NCBI GenBank assembly: GCA_947454055.1
Contig: CANGIS010000006.1
Span: forward strand, 1-64,000
DNA from: Hyphomicrobiales bacterium
Lineage (GTDB): Bacteria > Pseudomonadota > Alphaproteobacteria > Rhizobiales > Beijerinckiaceae
Direction of reading: 5' to 3'
DNA: 64,000 nucleotides
In this document: piece after piece, positions 10,882 to 19,001 of the stretch
Layout: each line of letters starts with the position of its first letter
Numbering within the stretch: position 1 is the first letter of the stretch
Made by a program: the position numbers and the translations under genes
The notes under the pieces: model-generated
What the model was told of the DNA's origin: nothing
Databases searched by the model: none
Seen by the model: only the letters and a program-made list of their open reading frames with translations

Positions 10882-13110
10882 TTAGCCGTTGACCCGCGTC
10901 ACCGCATGGATCACGGGCTTGGCCTTGAGCTGGCTGATGATGGCACTCAAATGCCGCAAGTCCCAGACCTCGACATCAATCACCATTTCGCGGAAATCGG
11001 CGGTCTTTCCGGTGATCGAAATCGCGTCAATATTGCCGTCGCTCTCGCCGATCACGGTCGCCACCTGCGCCAGAACGCCGGGCTCATTGATAACCGTCAC
11101 ATGGAGCTGCGCCGGAAAACGCTGCGGCTGCGCCTCGTCAATGTCCCAACGCACATCGAGCCACCGCTCGGGCTGATCATCAAAGGCGGTCAAAGCGGGG
11201 GACTGGATCGGATAAATCGTAATGCCGATACCGGGCGTTAAAATGCCCACGATCCGGTCACCGGGCACAGCACCGCCATTGGGTGCGAATTGCACCGGCA
11301 AATCGCCGCCAATCCCGCGGATCGGAATGGCCGACTGGTTTTCGTGCGCGCCATCACCCTCGCCTGCGCCCGGCACTTTGAACACGAGGCCTTGCCCCTG
11401 CTTCATGCCGAACCAGCCACCTTCGGCCAGATTAGCCCCCGCGCCCGCCGCCTGTTCCTCGCGATAGTCGGGGTAAACCGCCTTCACGACATCGCCGGAA
11501 TACATTTCCCCCCGACCGACCGCCGCAAACACATCCTCGATCGAGGTGCGTGCCAGTCTTGGCAGGGCAATTTTCAGACGGTCCTCGGAATAAGGCTTTT
11601 CGATTCGCTCGAACGCCCGTTCGACGATTTGCTGGCCAAGGCCTGCATATTGATTGCGAACGGCTACCCGTGTGGCACGTCTGATCGCGGCGCGTGCCTT
11701 GCCGGTAACCACAATGGCCTCCCAGGCGGAAGGCGGCGTCTGCCCTTCGGCGCGGACAATTTCGACCTCGTCGCCATTCCGGAGCGTGGAAACCAAAGGC
11801 ACCAAAGCACCGTTCACCTTCGCACCCACCGCGGTATCGCCCACATCGGTATGCACGGCATAGGCAAAATCGATCGGCGTGGCGTTGCGCGGCAAGGCAA
11901 TCAGCCGGCCCTTCGGCGTAAAACAGAACACCTGATCGTGGAACAGTTCCAGCTTGGTGTGCTCCAAAAACTCTTCGGCATTCTCGCCCTCGGCCAGTGT
12001 TTCCACCGTGCGGCGCAGCCAGGCATAGGCATTGCTCTCGCGCACCTTCAAATCGGAAGGATTGCCGCTCGCCTCATCCTTGTAAAGCGCATGGGCCGCG
12101 ATGCCATATTCCGCCAAGCGGTCCATGTCTGCGGTGCGGATTTGCAATTCAACGCGCTGGCGGCCGGGACCGACCACGGTCGTGTGTAGCGAATGATAAT
12201 CGTTCTGCTTCGGCGTCGAGATATAATCCTTGAACCGTCCGGGCACGCTCGACCATGTCGTGTGCACAATACCAAGCGCTGCATAGCAATCGGCCACGCT
12301 GTCCACGATCACGCGAAACCCGAAAATATCCGATAATTGTTCGAAAGAGACGGATTTCCGCTCCATCTTTTTCCAGATCGAATAGGCCCGCTTCAACCGG
12401 CCCTTGACCTGCGCCTTGATGCCGGAGGCGGCGAGTTTTTGCGTTAATTCGTTTTCGATCCGCTCGATCAGCGGTCCGCTTTTCGGCCCCAATTCGTCGA
12501 GCCGATGGCGGATGGCGGCATAGGCATCGGGCATCAAATGCCGGAAGGCTAAGCTTTCCAGTTCCTCGCGCATATCCTGCATGCCCATGCGGCCGGCCAG
12601 CGGGGCATAAATTTCGAGCGTTTCCTCGGAAATTCGCGCGCGTTTGCCTTCGGGAACAAAATGCAGCGTGCGCATATTGTGCAGACGGTCGGCGAGCTTG
12701 ATCAACAGCACCCGCACATCATCCGCAATCGCCAGCAATAATTTGCGCAAGTTCTCGGCCTGCGCGGCCTTCTTCGACACGAGGTCGAGCTTTTGTATCT
12801 TGGTCAGCCCGTCCACCAGCTGGCCGATATCATGGCCGAAAAGCCGGTCGATCTCCTCCCGCGTCGTTTCGGTATCCTCGATCGTGTCGTGCAAAAGGGC
12901 GGCGACAATCGTCGCATCATCGAGTTTTAGCTCGGTTAAAATGGCAGCGACTTCGAGCGGATGGGAAATATAGGGCGCGCCGGACGCCCGCTTCTGGCTG
13001 CCATGCGCCCGCATCGCATAGACATAGGCGCGGTTGAGCAACGCCTCATCCGTATGCGGATTATAGCTTTTGACCCGATCGACCAGCTCGTACTGCCTCA
13101 TCATCCCCAA
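10882..13110 (-). CDS. rsh: Bifunctional (p)ppGpp synthetase/hydrolase (RelA/SpoT homologue)
   Basis: Rsh makes and degrades the alarmone (p)ppGpp, the signal of the stringent response; most alphaproteobacteria have one long bifunctional enzyme. The 742 residues contain the HD hydrolase domain (SHPLEVAAILTEL, LLHDTIEDTETT near residues 45-80), the synthetase domain (IFGFRVIVD, GRFKDYISTPKQNDYHSLHT, VELQIRTADMD), the TGS domain (VFCFTPKGRLIALP) and a C-terminal ACT domain. The intact HD motif argues for hydrolase activity. It follows rpoZ, as in enterobacterial rpoZ-spoT, but a hairpin at 13168-13203 separates them. Confidence 0.95.
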   Translation of the reverse strand: MGMMRQYELVDRVKSYNPHTDEALLNRAYVYAMRAHGSQKRASGAPYISHPLEVAAILTELKLDDATIVAALLHDTIEDTETTREEIDRLFGHDIGQLVDGLTKIQKLDLVSKKAAQAENLRKLLLAIADDVRVLLIKLADRLHNMRTLHFVPEGKRARISEETLEIYAPLAGRMGMQDMREELESLAFRHLMPDAYAAIRHRLDELGPKSGPLIERIENELTQKLAASGIKAQVKGRLKRAYSIWKKMERKSVSFEQLSDIFGFRVIVDSVADCYAALGIVHTTWSSVPGRFKDYISTPKQNDYHSLHTTVVGPGRQRVELQIRTADMDRLAEYGIAAHALYKDEASGNPSDLKVRESNAYAWLRRTVETLAEGENAEEFLEHTKLELFHDQVFCFTPKGRLIALPRNATPIDFAYAVHTDVGDTAVGAKVNGALVPLVSTLRNGDEVEIVRAEGQTPPSAWEAIVVTGKARAAIRRATRVAVRNQYAGLGQQIVERAFERIEKPYSEDRLKIALPRLARTSIEDVFAAVGRGEMYSGDVVKAVYPDYREEQAAGAGANLAEGGWFGMKQGQGLVFKVPGAGEGDGAHENQSAIPIRGIGGDLPVQFAPNGGAVPGDRIVGILTPGIGITIYPIQSPALTAFDDQPERWLDVRWDIDEAQPQRFPAQLHVTVINEPGVLAQVATVIGESDGNIDAISITGKTADFREMVIDVEVWDLRHLSAIISQLKAKPVIHAVTRVNG

Positions 13111-13167
13111 ACTATCCCGCTTTCGAAGCCTGTTCGCAAGTCATGGGTAAAAATGCGGCAAAAAACC

Positions 13168-13203
13168 ATAAAAAAACCGGCTGACAAGCAGCCGGTTTTA
13201 AAA
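13168..13203 (-). terminator. Rho-independent terminator or attenuator after rpoZ
   Basis: Read on the minus strand, the arms CCGGCTG and CAGCCGG enclose a 5-base loop and are followed by a run of T (A-run at 13171-13176 on the plus strand). It lies between rpoZ and rsh, so it would end or attenuate rpoZ transcripts and may lower read-through into rsh. Confidence 0.75.
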
Positions 13204-13239
13204 GGGAGATCGAAACGCTCGACCGATCCGGATGGTGGA

Positions 13240-13626
13240 TCAGTCGTTGTCGTCGTCAGAACCTACCGGCGGAACCAGACCATCAAGACCCCGAAGAAGA
13301 TCTTCCTCGGTCATGCGGTCAAATTCGATCGTATCTTCAGAGCCGTTCGCACTCTGCGTGCTCAACATCGGGACAGAAGCGGCTTCGGGCTCATCCACAT
13401 CGACATGCTTTTGCAAGGAATGGATCAGATCTTCTTTCAGATCTTCGGGCGAAACCATCGAATCGGCGATTTCACGCAACGCAACGACCGGATTTTTATC
13501 GCGATCGCGATCAACGGTCAGCGGTGCGCCTGCGGAAATCATCCGTGCGCGATGGCCTGCGAGCAGAACGAGCTCGAAGCGATTTTCAACTTTTTCGATG
13601 CAATCTTCAACGGTGACGCGAGCCAT
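13240..13626 (-). CDS. rpoZ: RNA polymerase omega subunit
   Basis: Omega helps assemble RNA polymerase by chaperoning the beta' subunit and, in Proteobacteria, contributes to a ppGpp-binding site. The 128-residue product starts [20 protein letters not shown] and continues through [13 protein letters not shown] and [11 protein letters not shown], the conserved core. The alphaproteobacterial acidic C-terminal tail is present and ends [10 protein letters not shown]. The ATG at 13626 is preceded by AGGAGA; longer in-frame starts are not supported. Placement next to rsh fits a role in the stringent response. Confidence 0.95.
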   Translation of the reverse strand: MARVTVEDCIEKVENRFELVLLAGHRARMISAGAPLTVDRDRDKNPVVALREIADSMVSPEDLKEDLIHSLQKHVDVDEPEAASVPMLSTQSANGSEDTIEFDRMTEEDLLRGLDGLVPPVGSDDDND

Positions 13627-13984
13627 GGCGACCCAGTCTCCTATTTGTATGTGGCGGGAGATGAAGCGTCTGATACACTCCGATCCCCAATGAAGCAAGT
13701 TTTTTACGGAGGCCTTTTGATCATTGACCCGTGATTGTCGAAAAACAGCCCGTCATGGCACCCAGAAAATCGGCGCCCGGGGGTACATGTCAGCAGCCTT
13801 ACCGCTTGACGAACCTTTCAACCGGCCTTTACAAAAAACAACCTTAGAATGAATTGCCCGTGTAATTAGAATTTTTAGTTGCATCCAAGGCCATTCAACG
13901 TTCTGGCCAACATTATAAGACCCCAATTAATTGCAAAGGTTGAACCGTTGGGTTCGCCTGTAAAAAAATGAAACGAGAAAAATC
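13627..13984. other. Intergenic region between divergent rpoZ and NYN genes
   Basis: This 358-base, AT-richer stretch carries the promoters of two divergent genes. I see no open frame, tRNA or strong hairpin in it. On the minus strand TTGCTT and TATCAG, 17 bases apart upstream of rpoZ, form a weak promoter candidate. On the plus side several A-rich tracts precede the NYN gene. Confidence 0.4.
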
Positions 13985-14560
13985 ATGCAAGGTACCGAGC
14001 GTATTGCCCTGTTTATTGATGGCGCCAATCTCTATGCCACGGCCAAATCATTGGGTTTTGATATCGATTACAAGCGGTTGTTGAAGGAATATCAGGCGCA
14101 AGGCTATCTGGTTCGCGCGTTTTACTACACGGCTTTAATCGAGGATCAGGAATACTCCTCCATTCGTCCGTTGATCGACTGGCTCGATTATAACGGCTAC
14201 CGCGTTGTGACGAAGCCGACCAAGGAATTTGTCGACTCCACCGGCCGGCGCAAGGTCAAGGGCAATATGGATATCGAGCTCGCCATCGATGCGCTGGAGC
14301 TTGCACCCTATATCAACCACGCCGTGATTTTCTCGGGCGACGGCGATTTCCGCTCGCTGGTCGAGGCCTTGCAGCGGCGCGGCGTCAAAGTGTCCGTCGT
14401 CTCGACGATCAGTTCGCAGCCCCCGATGGTGGCCGACGAGTTGCGCCGTCAGGCCGACGAATTTGTCGACATTGTCCAGCTTCTGCCGCGCATTGGCCGT
14501 GAAGCCACCGACCGGCCAACCCGTCCGCCGGAGCGTCGCGGACCGGACGACGAGATCTGA
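13985..14560 (+). CDS. NYN domain protein (LabA/DUF88 family)
   Basis: The 191 residues match the NYN (Nedd4-BP1/YacP-like nuclease, LabA/DUF88) fold, a PIN-like putative RNase. Visible acidic positions are D12 in ALFIDGANLY, the pair in NMDIELAIDALE and IFSGDGDFRSLVEALQRRG. The C-terminal 25 residues are charged and probably disordered. Such proteins are common next to rpoZ/rsh in Rhizobiales; their substrate is not established. The UDG gene starts 5 bases downstream, suggesting cotranscription. Confidence 0.85.
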   Translation: MQGTERIALFIDGANLYATAKSLGFDIDYKRLLKEYQAQGYLVRAFYYTALIEDQEYSSIRPLIDWLDYNGYRVVTKPTKEFVDSTGRRKVKGNMDIELAIDALELAPYINHAVIFSGDGDFRSLVEALQRRGVKVSVVSTISSQPPMVADELRRQADEFVDIVQLLPRIGREATDRPTRPPERRGPDDEI

Positions 14561-14565
14561 TCCCA

Positions 14566-15192
14566 ATGCAGGAGCCCGATGCCGATTGCCCGATTTGCCC
14601 CCGTCTGGTGGCCTTCCGGCAAGCGGCGCGGGACCAGTGGCCGGAATGGCACAATGCGCCGGTGCCCTCCTTTGGCCCGGCTTCCGCGCGACTGCTCATT
14701 GTGGGCCTCGCCCCCGGCCTGAAAGGTGCCAACCGCACGGGCCGACCTTTTACGGGCGATTATGCGGGCGAGCTGCTCTATACCACATTGCTGAAATTCG
14801 GCTTTGCAGAAGGCCGCTTCAACGCCAGCCCCGATGACGGTTTGACCCTGATCGATTGCCGCATCACCAATGGCGTGCGCTGCGTGCCGCCGGAGAACAA
14901 GCCGACGCCCGCCGAGATTGCCGCCTGCCGGCCTTATCTCGCCACCACCCTCACCACCATGCCGGCCTTGCGCAGCATTGTAGCGCTGGGTCGCATTGCG
15001 CATGACACGACGCTCAAAGCGTTGGGCGTCCCCCTTGCCCGACACCCTTTCAGCCATGGGGCACGCCACACCATCGGCGATGTCACGCTCCATGACAGCT
15101 ATCATTGCTCGCGCTACAACACGAATACGGGCGTGTTGACCCCTGCGATGTTCGAGGCGGTTTTTGCGGCCGTCCGCCATGGTTTCGGCTAA
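14566..15192 (+). CDS. Family 5 uracil-DNA glycosylase (UDGb)
   Basis: UDGb-type enzymes remove uracil and some deaminated purines from DNA at the start of base excision repair. The 208 residues have motif A GLAPGLKGANRTGRPFTGD, which lacks the catalytic Asp or Asn of families 1-4 and so marks family 5, and motif B HDSYHCSRYNTNTG. Four cysteines spaced for a 4Fe-4S cluster are visible: C8 and C11 near the N-terminus, C106 in NGVRCVPPENKP and C121 in ACRPYL. Start and spacing imply coupling with the NYN gene. Confidence 0.92.
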   Translation: MQEPDADCPICPRLVAFRQAARDQWPEWHNAPVPSFGPASARLLIVGLAPGLKGANRTGRPFTGDYAGELLYTTLLKFGFAEGRFNASPDDGLTLIDCRITNGVRCVPPENKPTPAEIAACRPYLATTLTTMPALRSIVALGRIAHDTTLKALGVPLARHPFSHGARHTIGDVTLHDSYHCSRYNTNTGVLTPAMFEAVFAAVRHGFG

Positions 15193-15318
15193 ATCCTCCT
15201 GCCTTTATGCAAAATCGCCATTTCCCTCCGGCAAATCCGAAAGCCCCGCGACGGGGCCGCTACATGGACTTCCGACCCGTAAGCGCCTATGGGAAGACGA
15301 CATAAGGACCGATTGCGC

Positions 15319-16437
15319 ATGAACCCTCGCCCGCCCCGTTTGCTTGACGATTTTGACCGTCTTTCGGTCGAACGCGCCATCGCGGAAATGCGCGCGGGCC
15401 GTCCTGTAATCATAACCGACGGCGACCGGTCCGGATTGATCGTCAATGCGGAAGCAATCAGCGATTCTCTGGCGCAGGCGCTTTCCTATCTCATCGCCTC
15501 TCCCAAGGTGCCGGCTGATCCTTTAAAAAGCCAGGCGCATCTGGTGCTTCCCTCGGCGCGCCTTCAGCGGCTGGGCATCGATCGCCAGACGCCAGGCTCG
15601 CTGGCTTTGCCGCGCCTTGATCCCGAGCGGATCGCCGCTTTGGCCTTGAAAGTCGATGCCAAGGCCGACGCACCGATCGGCGCCACCAGCGTTATTGATC
15701 GGGCGGGGTTGGAACTGGCCTCGCTCTCGCTGCTGCTTCCGGCCGTCATTGTGGTGCCCTTGGCGGCGCCCTCTTTGGCAGGAGAAGCGCTGCAATCGGT
15801 TCGCGCCGAAGCGATCGAGCATTATCGGCGCGGCTCTGCGGCCCGACTTGCGATTGTCTCGCGGGCCCCCGTGCCGCTGGAAGGGGCCGAGAAAACCGAA
15901 TTTGTGGTATTTCGCGGTGGCGAAGGCCTGCGCGATCAGGTGGCCATCGTTATCGGCACGCCTGATTTATCGGGCCCCGTCGCCACGCGCCTGCATTCGG
16001 CGTGTCTGACGGGTGATCTGTTCGGCTCGCTGAAATGCGATTGCGGCGATCAATTGCGCGATACGGTCAAATATATGGCCGAGCATGGCGGCGGCGTGGT
16101 GCTGTATCTCGATCAGGAAGGCCGCGGCAACGGCATCGCGAACAAGATCCGCGCCTATGCGCTGCAAACCACCGGCTTTGATACCTATGAGGCCGACGCG
16201 GTGTTGGGCTTGGGGATGGACCAGCGCGGCTTCGATTTCGCCGCCGACATGCTGCGCCAGCTGGGCATCAGCCGCATCACGCTTTTGACCAACAACCCGC
16301 AAAAAATCGCCGCCATGCGTCGCGCGGGGATTGAAGTGACCGATCATCGCCGCATTTTTGGTCGGGAGACGGCGGACAATGTCCACTACATCGCCACCAA
16401 ACGCGACCGCGCAGGCCATTTAAGCGACGAGCGCTAA
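15319..16437 (+). CDS. ribA: GTP cyclohydrolase II with degenerate RibB-like N-terminal domain
   Basis: RibA opens GTP to the first riboflavin intermediate. The C-terminal half (about 190-372) is intact: zinc cysteines in LHSACLTGDLFGSLKCDCGDQ and the DQEGRGNGIANKIRAY segment. The first ~180 residues resemble 3,4-dihydroxy-2-butanone-4-phosphate synthase (SVERAIAEMRAGRPVIITDG), but the catalytic ENEGD motif is missing (DGDRSGLIVNAEA), so this half is probably inactive. This RibBA-like layout is known in Rhizobiales. The start is set at the ATG at 15319; ten further in-frame codons upstream are less likely. Confidence 0.92.
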   Translation: MNPRPPRLLDDFDRLSVERAIAEMRAGRPVIITDGDRSGLIVNAEAISDSLAQALSYLIASPKVPADPLKSQAHLVLPSARLQRLGIDRQTPGSLALPRLDPERIAALALKVDAKADAPIGATSVIDRAGLELASLSLLLPAVIVVPLAAPSLAGEALQSVRAEAIEHYRRGSAARLAIVSRAPVPLEGAEKTEFVVFRGGEGLRDQVAIVIGTPDLSGPVATRLHSACLTGDLFGSLKCDCGDQLRDTVKYMAEHGGGVVLYLDQEGRGNGIANKIRAYALQTTGFDTYEADAVLGLGMDQRGFDFAADMLRQLGISRITLLTNNPQKIAAMRRAGIEVTDHRRIFGRETADNVHYIATKRDRAGHLSDER

Positions 16438-16939
16438 AGGCGGCATCGCTGCATTCATCATGTGCATTATATTGCCGACCATCAGCCGGGTTGCTTGCCG
16501 GTCAATCTTTCGTCCAAAACGCATCATTGGCGTAATCACAACGTCATTGCGAGCGACAGCGAAGCAACCCAGCTAGCGGATGTGATTAACGCGCATCGCG
16601 GCTAAGCCCTTTTCGTGATGGGCAGCTTATTGGCGGTCATCAGCTGGGTTGCTTCGCTGTCGCTCGCAATGACGGAGGGATGTTTATTCTTTATTAAATA
16701 TATTTTCGACGAATGAGTTGTATCTCGTAAGCGTATTTAAACAATCATAAGTTGTATAAAAGTTGTATTACAATTTTTATGATGTAAAAATTGTGTCAAA
16801 AAAGCAACATTTCCCATGGGAATCGTCCGTAACATCAAAATCAACAAAACTACCGTTGCGGAATCCAATCCCGTTTTTCATGGTGTGGAGGTTGAAACGG
16901 TCCGGGACGGTCCTGGACACTCAGATGATGGATCACACC
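16438..16939. other. Long intergenic region upstream of the porin
   Basis: This 502-base region has two parts. The ribA-proximal half holds an inverted pair of the REP-like repeat. The porin-proximal half, from about 16680, is strikingly AT-rich and contains three copies of AGTTGTAT (16716, 16750, 16761). No further gene is apparent; the open frame running into the porin from 16763 lacks coding character. Confidence 0.6.
16542..16674. repeat. REP-like inverted repeat pair, locus A
   Basis: The 33 bases at 16542-16574 (starting CGTCATTGCGAGCG, ending CAACCCAGCT) recur as a perfect reverse complement at 16642-16674, with 67 bases between. A partial third copy (CAGCCGGGTTGCTT) lies at about 16483-16496. 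Related copies occur at three other intergenic loci in the window. Confidence 0.9.
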
Positions 16940-18007
16940 ATGAAACTCTCCACCCTTCTCCTCTCCTCGGCAGCGGTTCTCGTTGCTGGCGCGGCCTACG
17001 CCGCAGACCTCCCAGCCAAGAAGGCTGCTCCTGCGGCTGTCACGGGCTGCGCTGCTTTTGGTGCTGGCTTCATCGCCATCCCAGGCGGCGATAACTGCAT
17101 TAAGCTGTCTGGCCGCGTGACTGCAGATCAGACCTTTGCCGATCCAAAGGGCGATCGGACGAAGTCACTTGATACCTTCGGCGCCGGCTGGCGTTTGAAC
17201 ACCGACATTAAGTCGAACACTGAAGCTGGTGTTGTGCGCGCGTATGGTCGAGTTTCAGGTTCGGGCGGCTCTGGCGTCAACGTAAACTATGCCTACAGCC
17301 AGATCGGTGGCTTCACCGCAGGTTACACCGACTCGGCCTTCATCTCCCTGAACAACCCATGGGGTTGGCAGATTTCGACAGACGACGGCACGGTAACGAA
17401 TGCTTTGCAATATACCGCTTCGCTTGGCGGTGCGACGTCGCTGACTGTTGCTGTTGAAGACGGAAGCACGCGCACCAGCGCTGACCTCGGCGCTTCGCAG
17501 GTCCCTGACATTGTCGGTAACATTAAGACAACCGTAGGCGCTAACACGTTCCAGGTTTCGGCGGCTTCTCACCAGAACCACGGCCATGAATCGGGCGATG
17601 TGCAGGGTTATGCGTTCCAGGTCGCTGATACTCTTGTTGCCTCGAAAGATACGACCATCTACTTACAGGCCGCCTATGCTAACGCAGCCCTCAGCTATCT
17701 CGGCTATGGCTCGCAGGTTGACGCTGTCGCAGCTGATGTTTCCTCGACCGCTAAGGGCTGGAGCGTCTTCGGTGCTGTGAACCAGGTTGTTGGCGCAGGT
17801 TCTGTTTCTGTGAACGGTGTTTACGGCGTTCAGTCCCCAATCTCGGGCGGCAAGGACGTAAAGCAGTCGCAGGTCGAAGTGAACTATGATTACACCGGCA
17901 TCAAGGGCGTACAGATCATTCCTTCCCTTTATTACACCAGCACGGATGATGGTGACTCGGCCACAAACTCGACCATCGGTTTCCTCCGCATCGAGCGCGA
18001 TTTCTGA
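16940..18007 (+). CDS. Outer membrane porin (alphaproteobacterial Porin_2 type)
   Basis: This is a 355-residue general porin forming water-filled outer-membrane channels. It has a signal peptide (MKLSTLLLSSAAVLVAGAAYA, cut before ADLPAKK). The mature N-terminus, with two cysteines around CAAFGAGFIAIPGGDNC and then IKLSGRV, is typical of Rhizobiales porins. Many alternating beta-strands follow, and the protein ends IERDF with the terminal Phe needed for BAM insertion. The ATG at 16940 begins the signal peptide; an ATG four codons upstream is possible. An AT-rich leader precedes it and a strong terminator follows. Confidence 0.93.
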   Translation: MKLSTLLLSSAAVLVAGAAYAADLPAKKAAPAAVTGCAAFGAGFIAIPGGDNCIKLSGRVTADQTFADPKGDRTKSLDTFGAGWRLNTDIKSNTEAGVVRAYGRVSGSGGSGVNVNYAYSQIGGFTAGYTDSAFISLNNPWGWQISTDDGTVTNALQYTASLGGATSLTVAVEDGSTRTSADLGASQVPDIVGNIKTTVGANTFQVSAASHQNHGHESGDVQGYAFQVADTLVASKDTTIYLQAAYANAALSYLGYGSQVDAVAADVSSTAKGWSVFGAVNQVVGAGSVSVNGVYGVQSPISGGKDVKQSQVEVNYDYTGIKGVQIIPSLYYTSTDDGDSATNSTIGFLRIERDF

Positions 18008-18031
18008 TCCTAACGGATTGGTCTGAGCAAG

Positions 18032-18062
18032 AAACCCCGGCAGGTAACTGCCGGGGTTTTTC
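18032..18062 (+). terminator. Rho-independent terminator of the porin gene
   Basis: The arms AAACCCCGGCAG and CTGCCGGGGTTT enclose a 5-base loop and are followed by T residues. It lies 25 bases after the porin stop and may also stop transcripts from the convergent hydrolase gene. Confidence 0.9.
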
Positions 18063-18094
18063 GTGCCATCAACGCTCGCAGGAACAGGTCACCC

Positions 18095-18967
18095 TCACCC
18101 CATCCGCATCACGAAATCCGCAATCGCCCGCGCTGTCCGCTCGCGTCCCAGAAACGGTGCGTGCCCTTCTCCGGGCACCCTGACGATTTCCAGATTGCCA
18201 TGCCGTTTGCCCATCTCGGCCAGCGTTTCCTCGGACAAGAGATCGGAATTTTCACCCCGGATCGCCAGAACCGGCACCGATCGCAACGCCTCGAACATCG
18301 GCCAGGCGGGCGGCAACGGCTTTGAAAAATCAATCCCGATCAGCGTCTTGCCCAAGGCTGGATCATAGGCCAGCCGAAACCCGTCGGCGCCTTTTTCATA
18401 AACGATGCCGGCAAAATCCAGCCACTCCGCCTCGGTCAGATCGGTAAAATCGGCATTGCTCGCCCGCAGGCGTTCCACCGCTTCGCCCCAATCCTTCGGC
18501 ATTGTTCCTTTACCCACATAGGACTCAATCCGCTGTAAACCTGTTACTTCAATAACCGGCCCAATATCATTGATAACACTTGCTTTTATCAGAGAGTTTT
18601 GTGTGATAGCCAACAGCATGGTGATCAAGCCGCCGCGCGATGTACCGACAAAAACGGCCTGCTTGATGCCCAGCGTTGCGAGCATTTGGCGTACATCCAC
18701 CGCCTCGACGGGCACCGAATAATGCCGCCAATCGGGATCATGGGCCGAGCCGCCCCGCCCGCGATAATCCACCACCACGACGCGCCGATGATAGGGATCG
18801 GACGATAAAATTTCGGCCATCGCATGAAAATCCTGCGCGGTGCGGGTCAAGCCCGGCAGGCACACAAGGGGCACGCGGTCGCCGTCAGCCTCCCCATAGA
18901 GCCGCGCATGAAGCCTGAGCCCGTCGCTTGACGGCATATAGAAATCATCGAAGGAGGACGAACGCAT
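18095..18967 (-). CDS. Alpha/beta-fold hydrolase
   Basis: The 290 residues follow the alpha/beta hydrolase plan: LVCLPGLTRTAQDF (oxyanion-hole region), VVVVDYRGRGGSA, nucleophile elbow VGTSRGG with Ser110, an acid in the GENSDLLS loop and the catalytic His in PGEGHAPFL. No signal peptide is present, so it is probably cytoplasmic. The substrate cannot be read from sequence. It lies 34 bases downstream of the lytic transglycosylase in the same direction and may be cotranscribed. Confidence 0.85.
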   Translation of the reverse strand: MRSSSFDDFYMPSSDGLRLHARLYGEADGDRVPLVCLPGLTRTAQDFHAMAEILSSDPYHRRVVVVDYRGRGGSAHDPDWRHYSVPVEAVDVRQMLATLGIKQAVFVGTSRGGLITMLLAITQNSLIKASVINDIGPVIEVTGLQRIESYVGKGTMPKDWGEAVERLRASNADFTDLTEAEWLDFAGIVYEKGADGFRLAYDPALGKTLIGIDFSKPLPPAWPMFEALRSVPVLAIRGENSDLLSEETLAEMGKRHGNLEIVRVPGEGHAPFLGRERTARAIADFVMRMG

Positions 18968-19001
18968 CGCAAAGGCTCCAAAAGGGCGATATGGCAGCCT
19001 A

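Noticed and set aside
16438-16700. Possible CRISPR array or insertion sequence
   Set aside because: Repeats are inverted pairs, not regularly spaced direct repeats, and no transposase or Cas gene is nearby.
16763-16939. N-terminal extension of the porin
   Set aside because: It would bury the signal peptide and translate the AT-rich regulatory leader.
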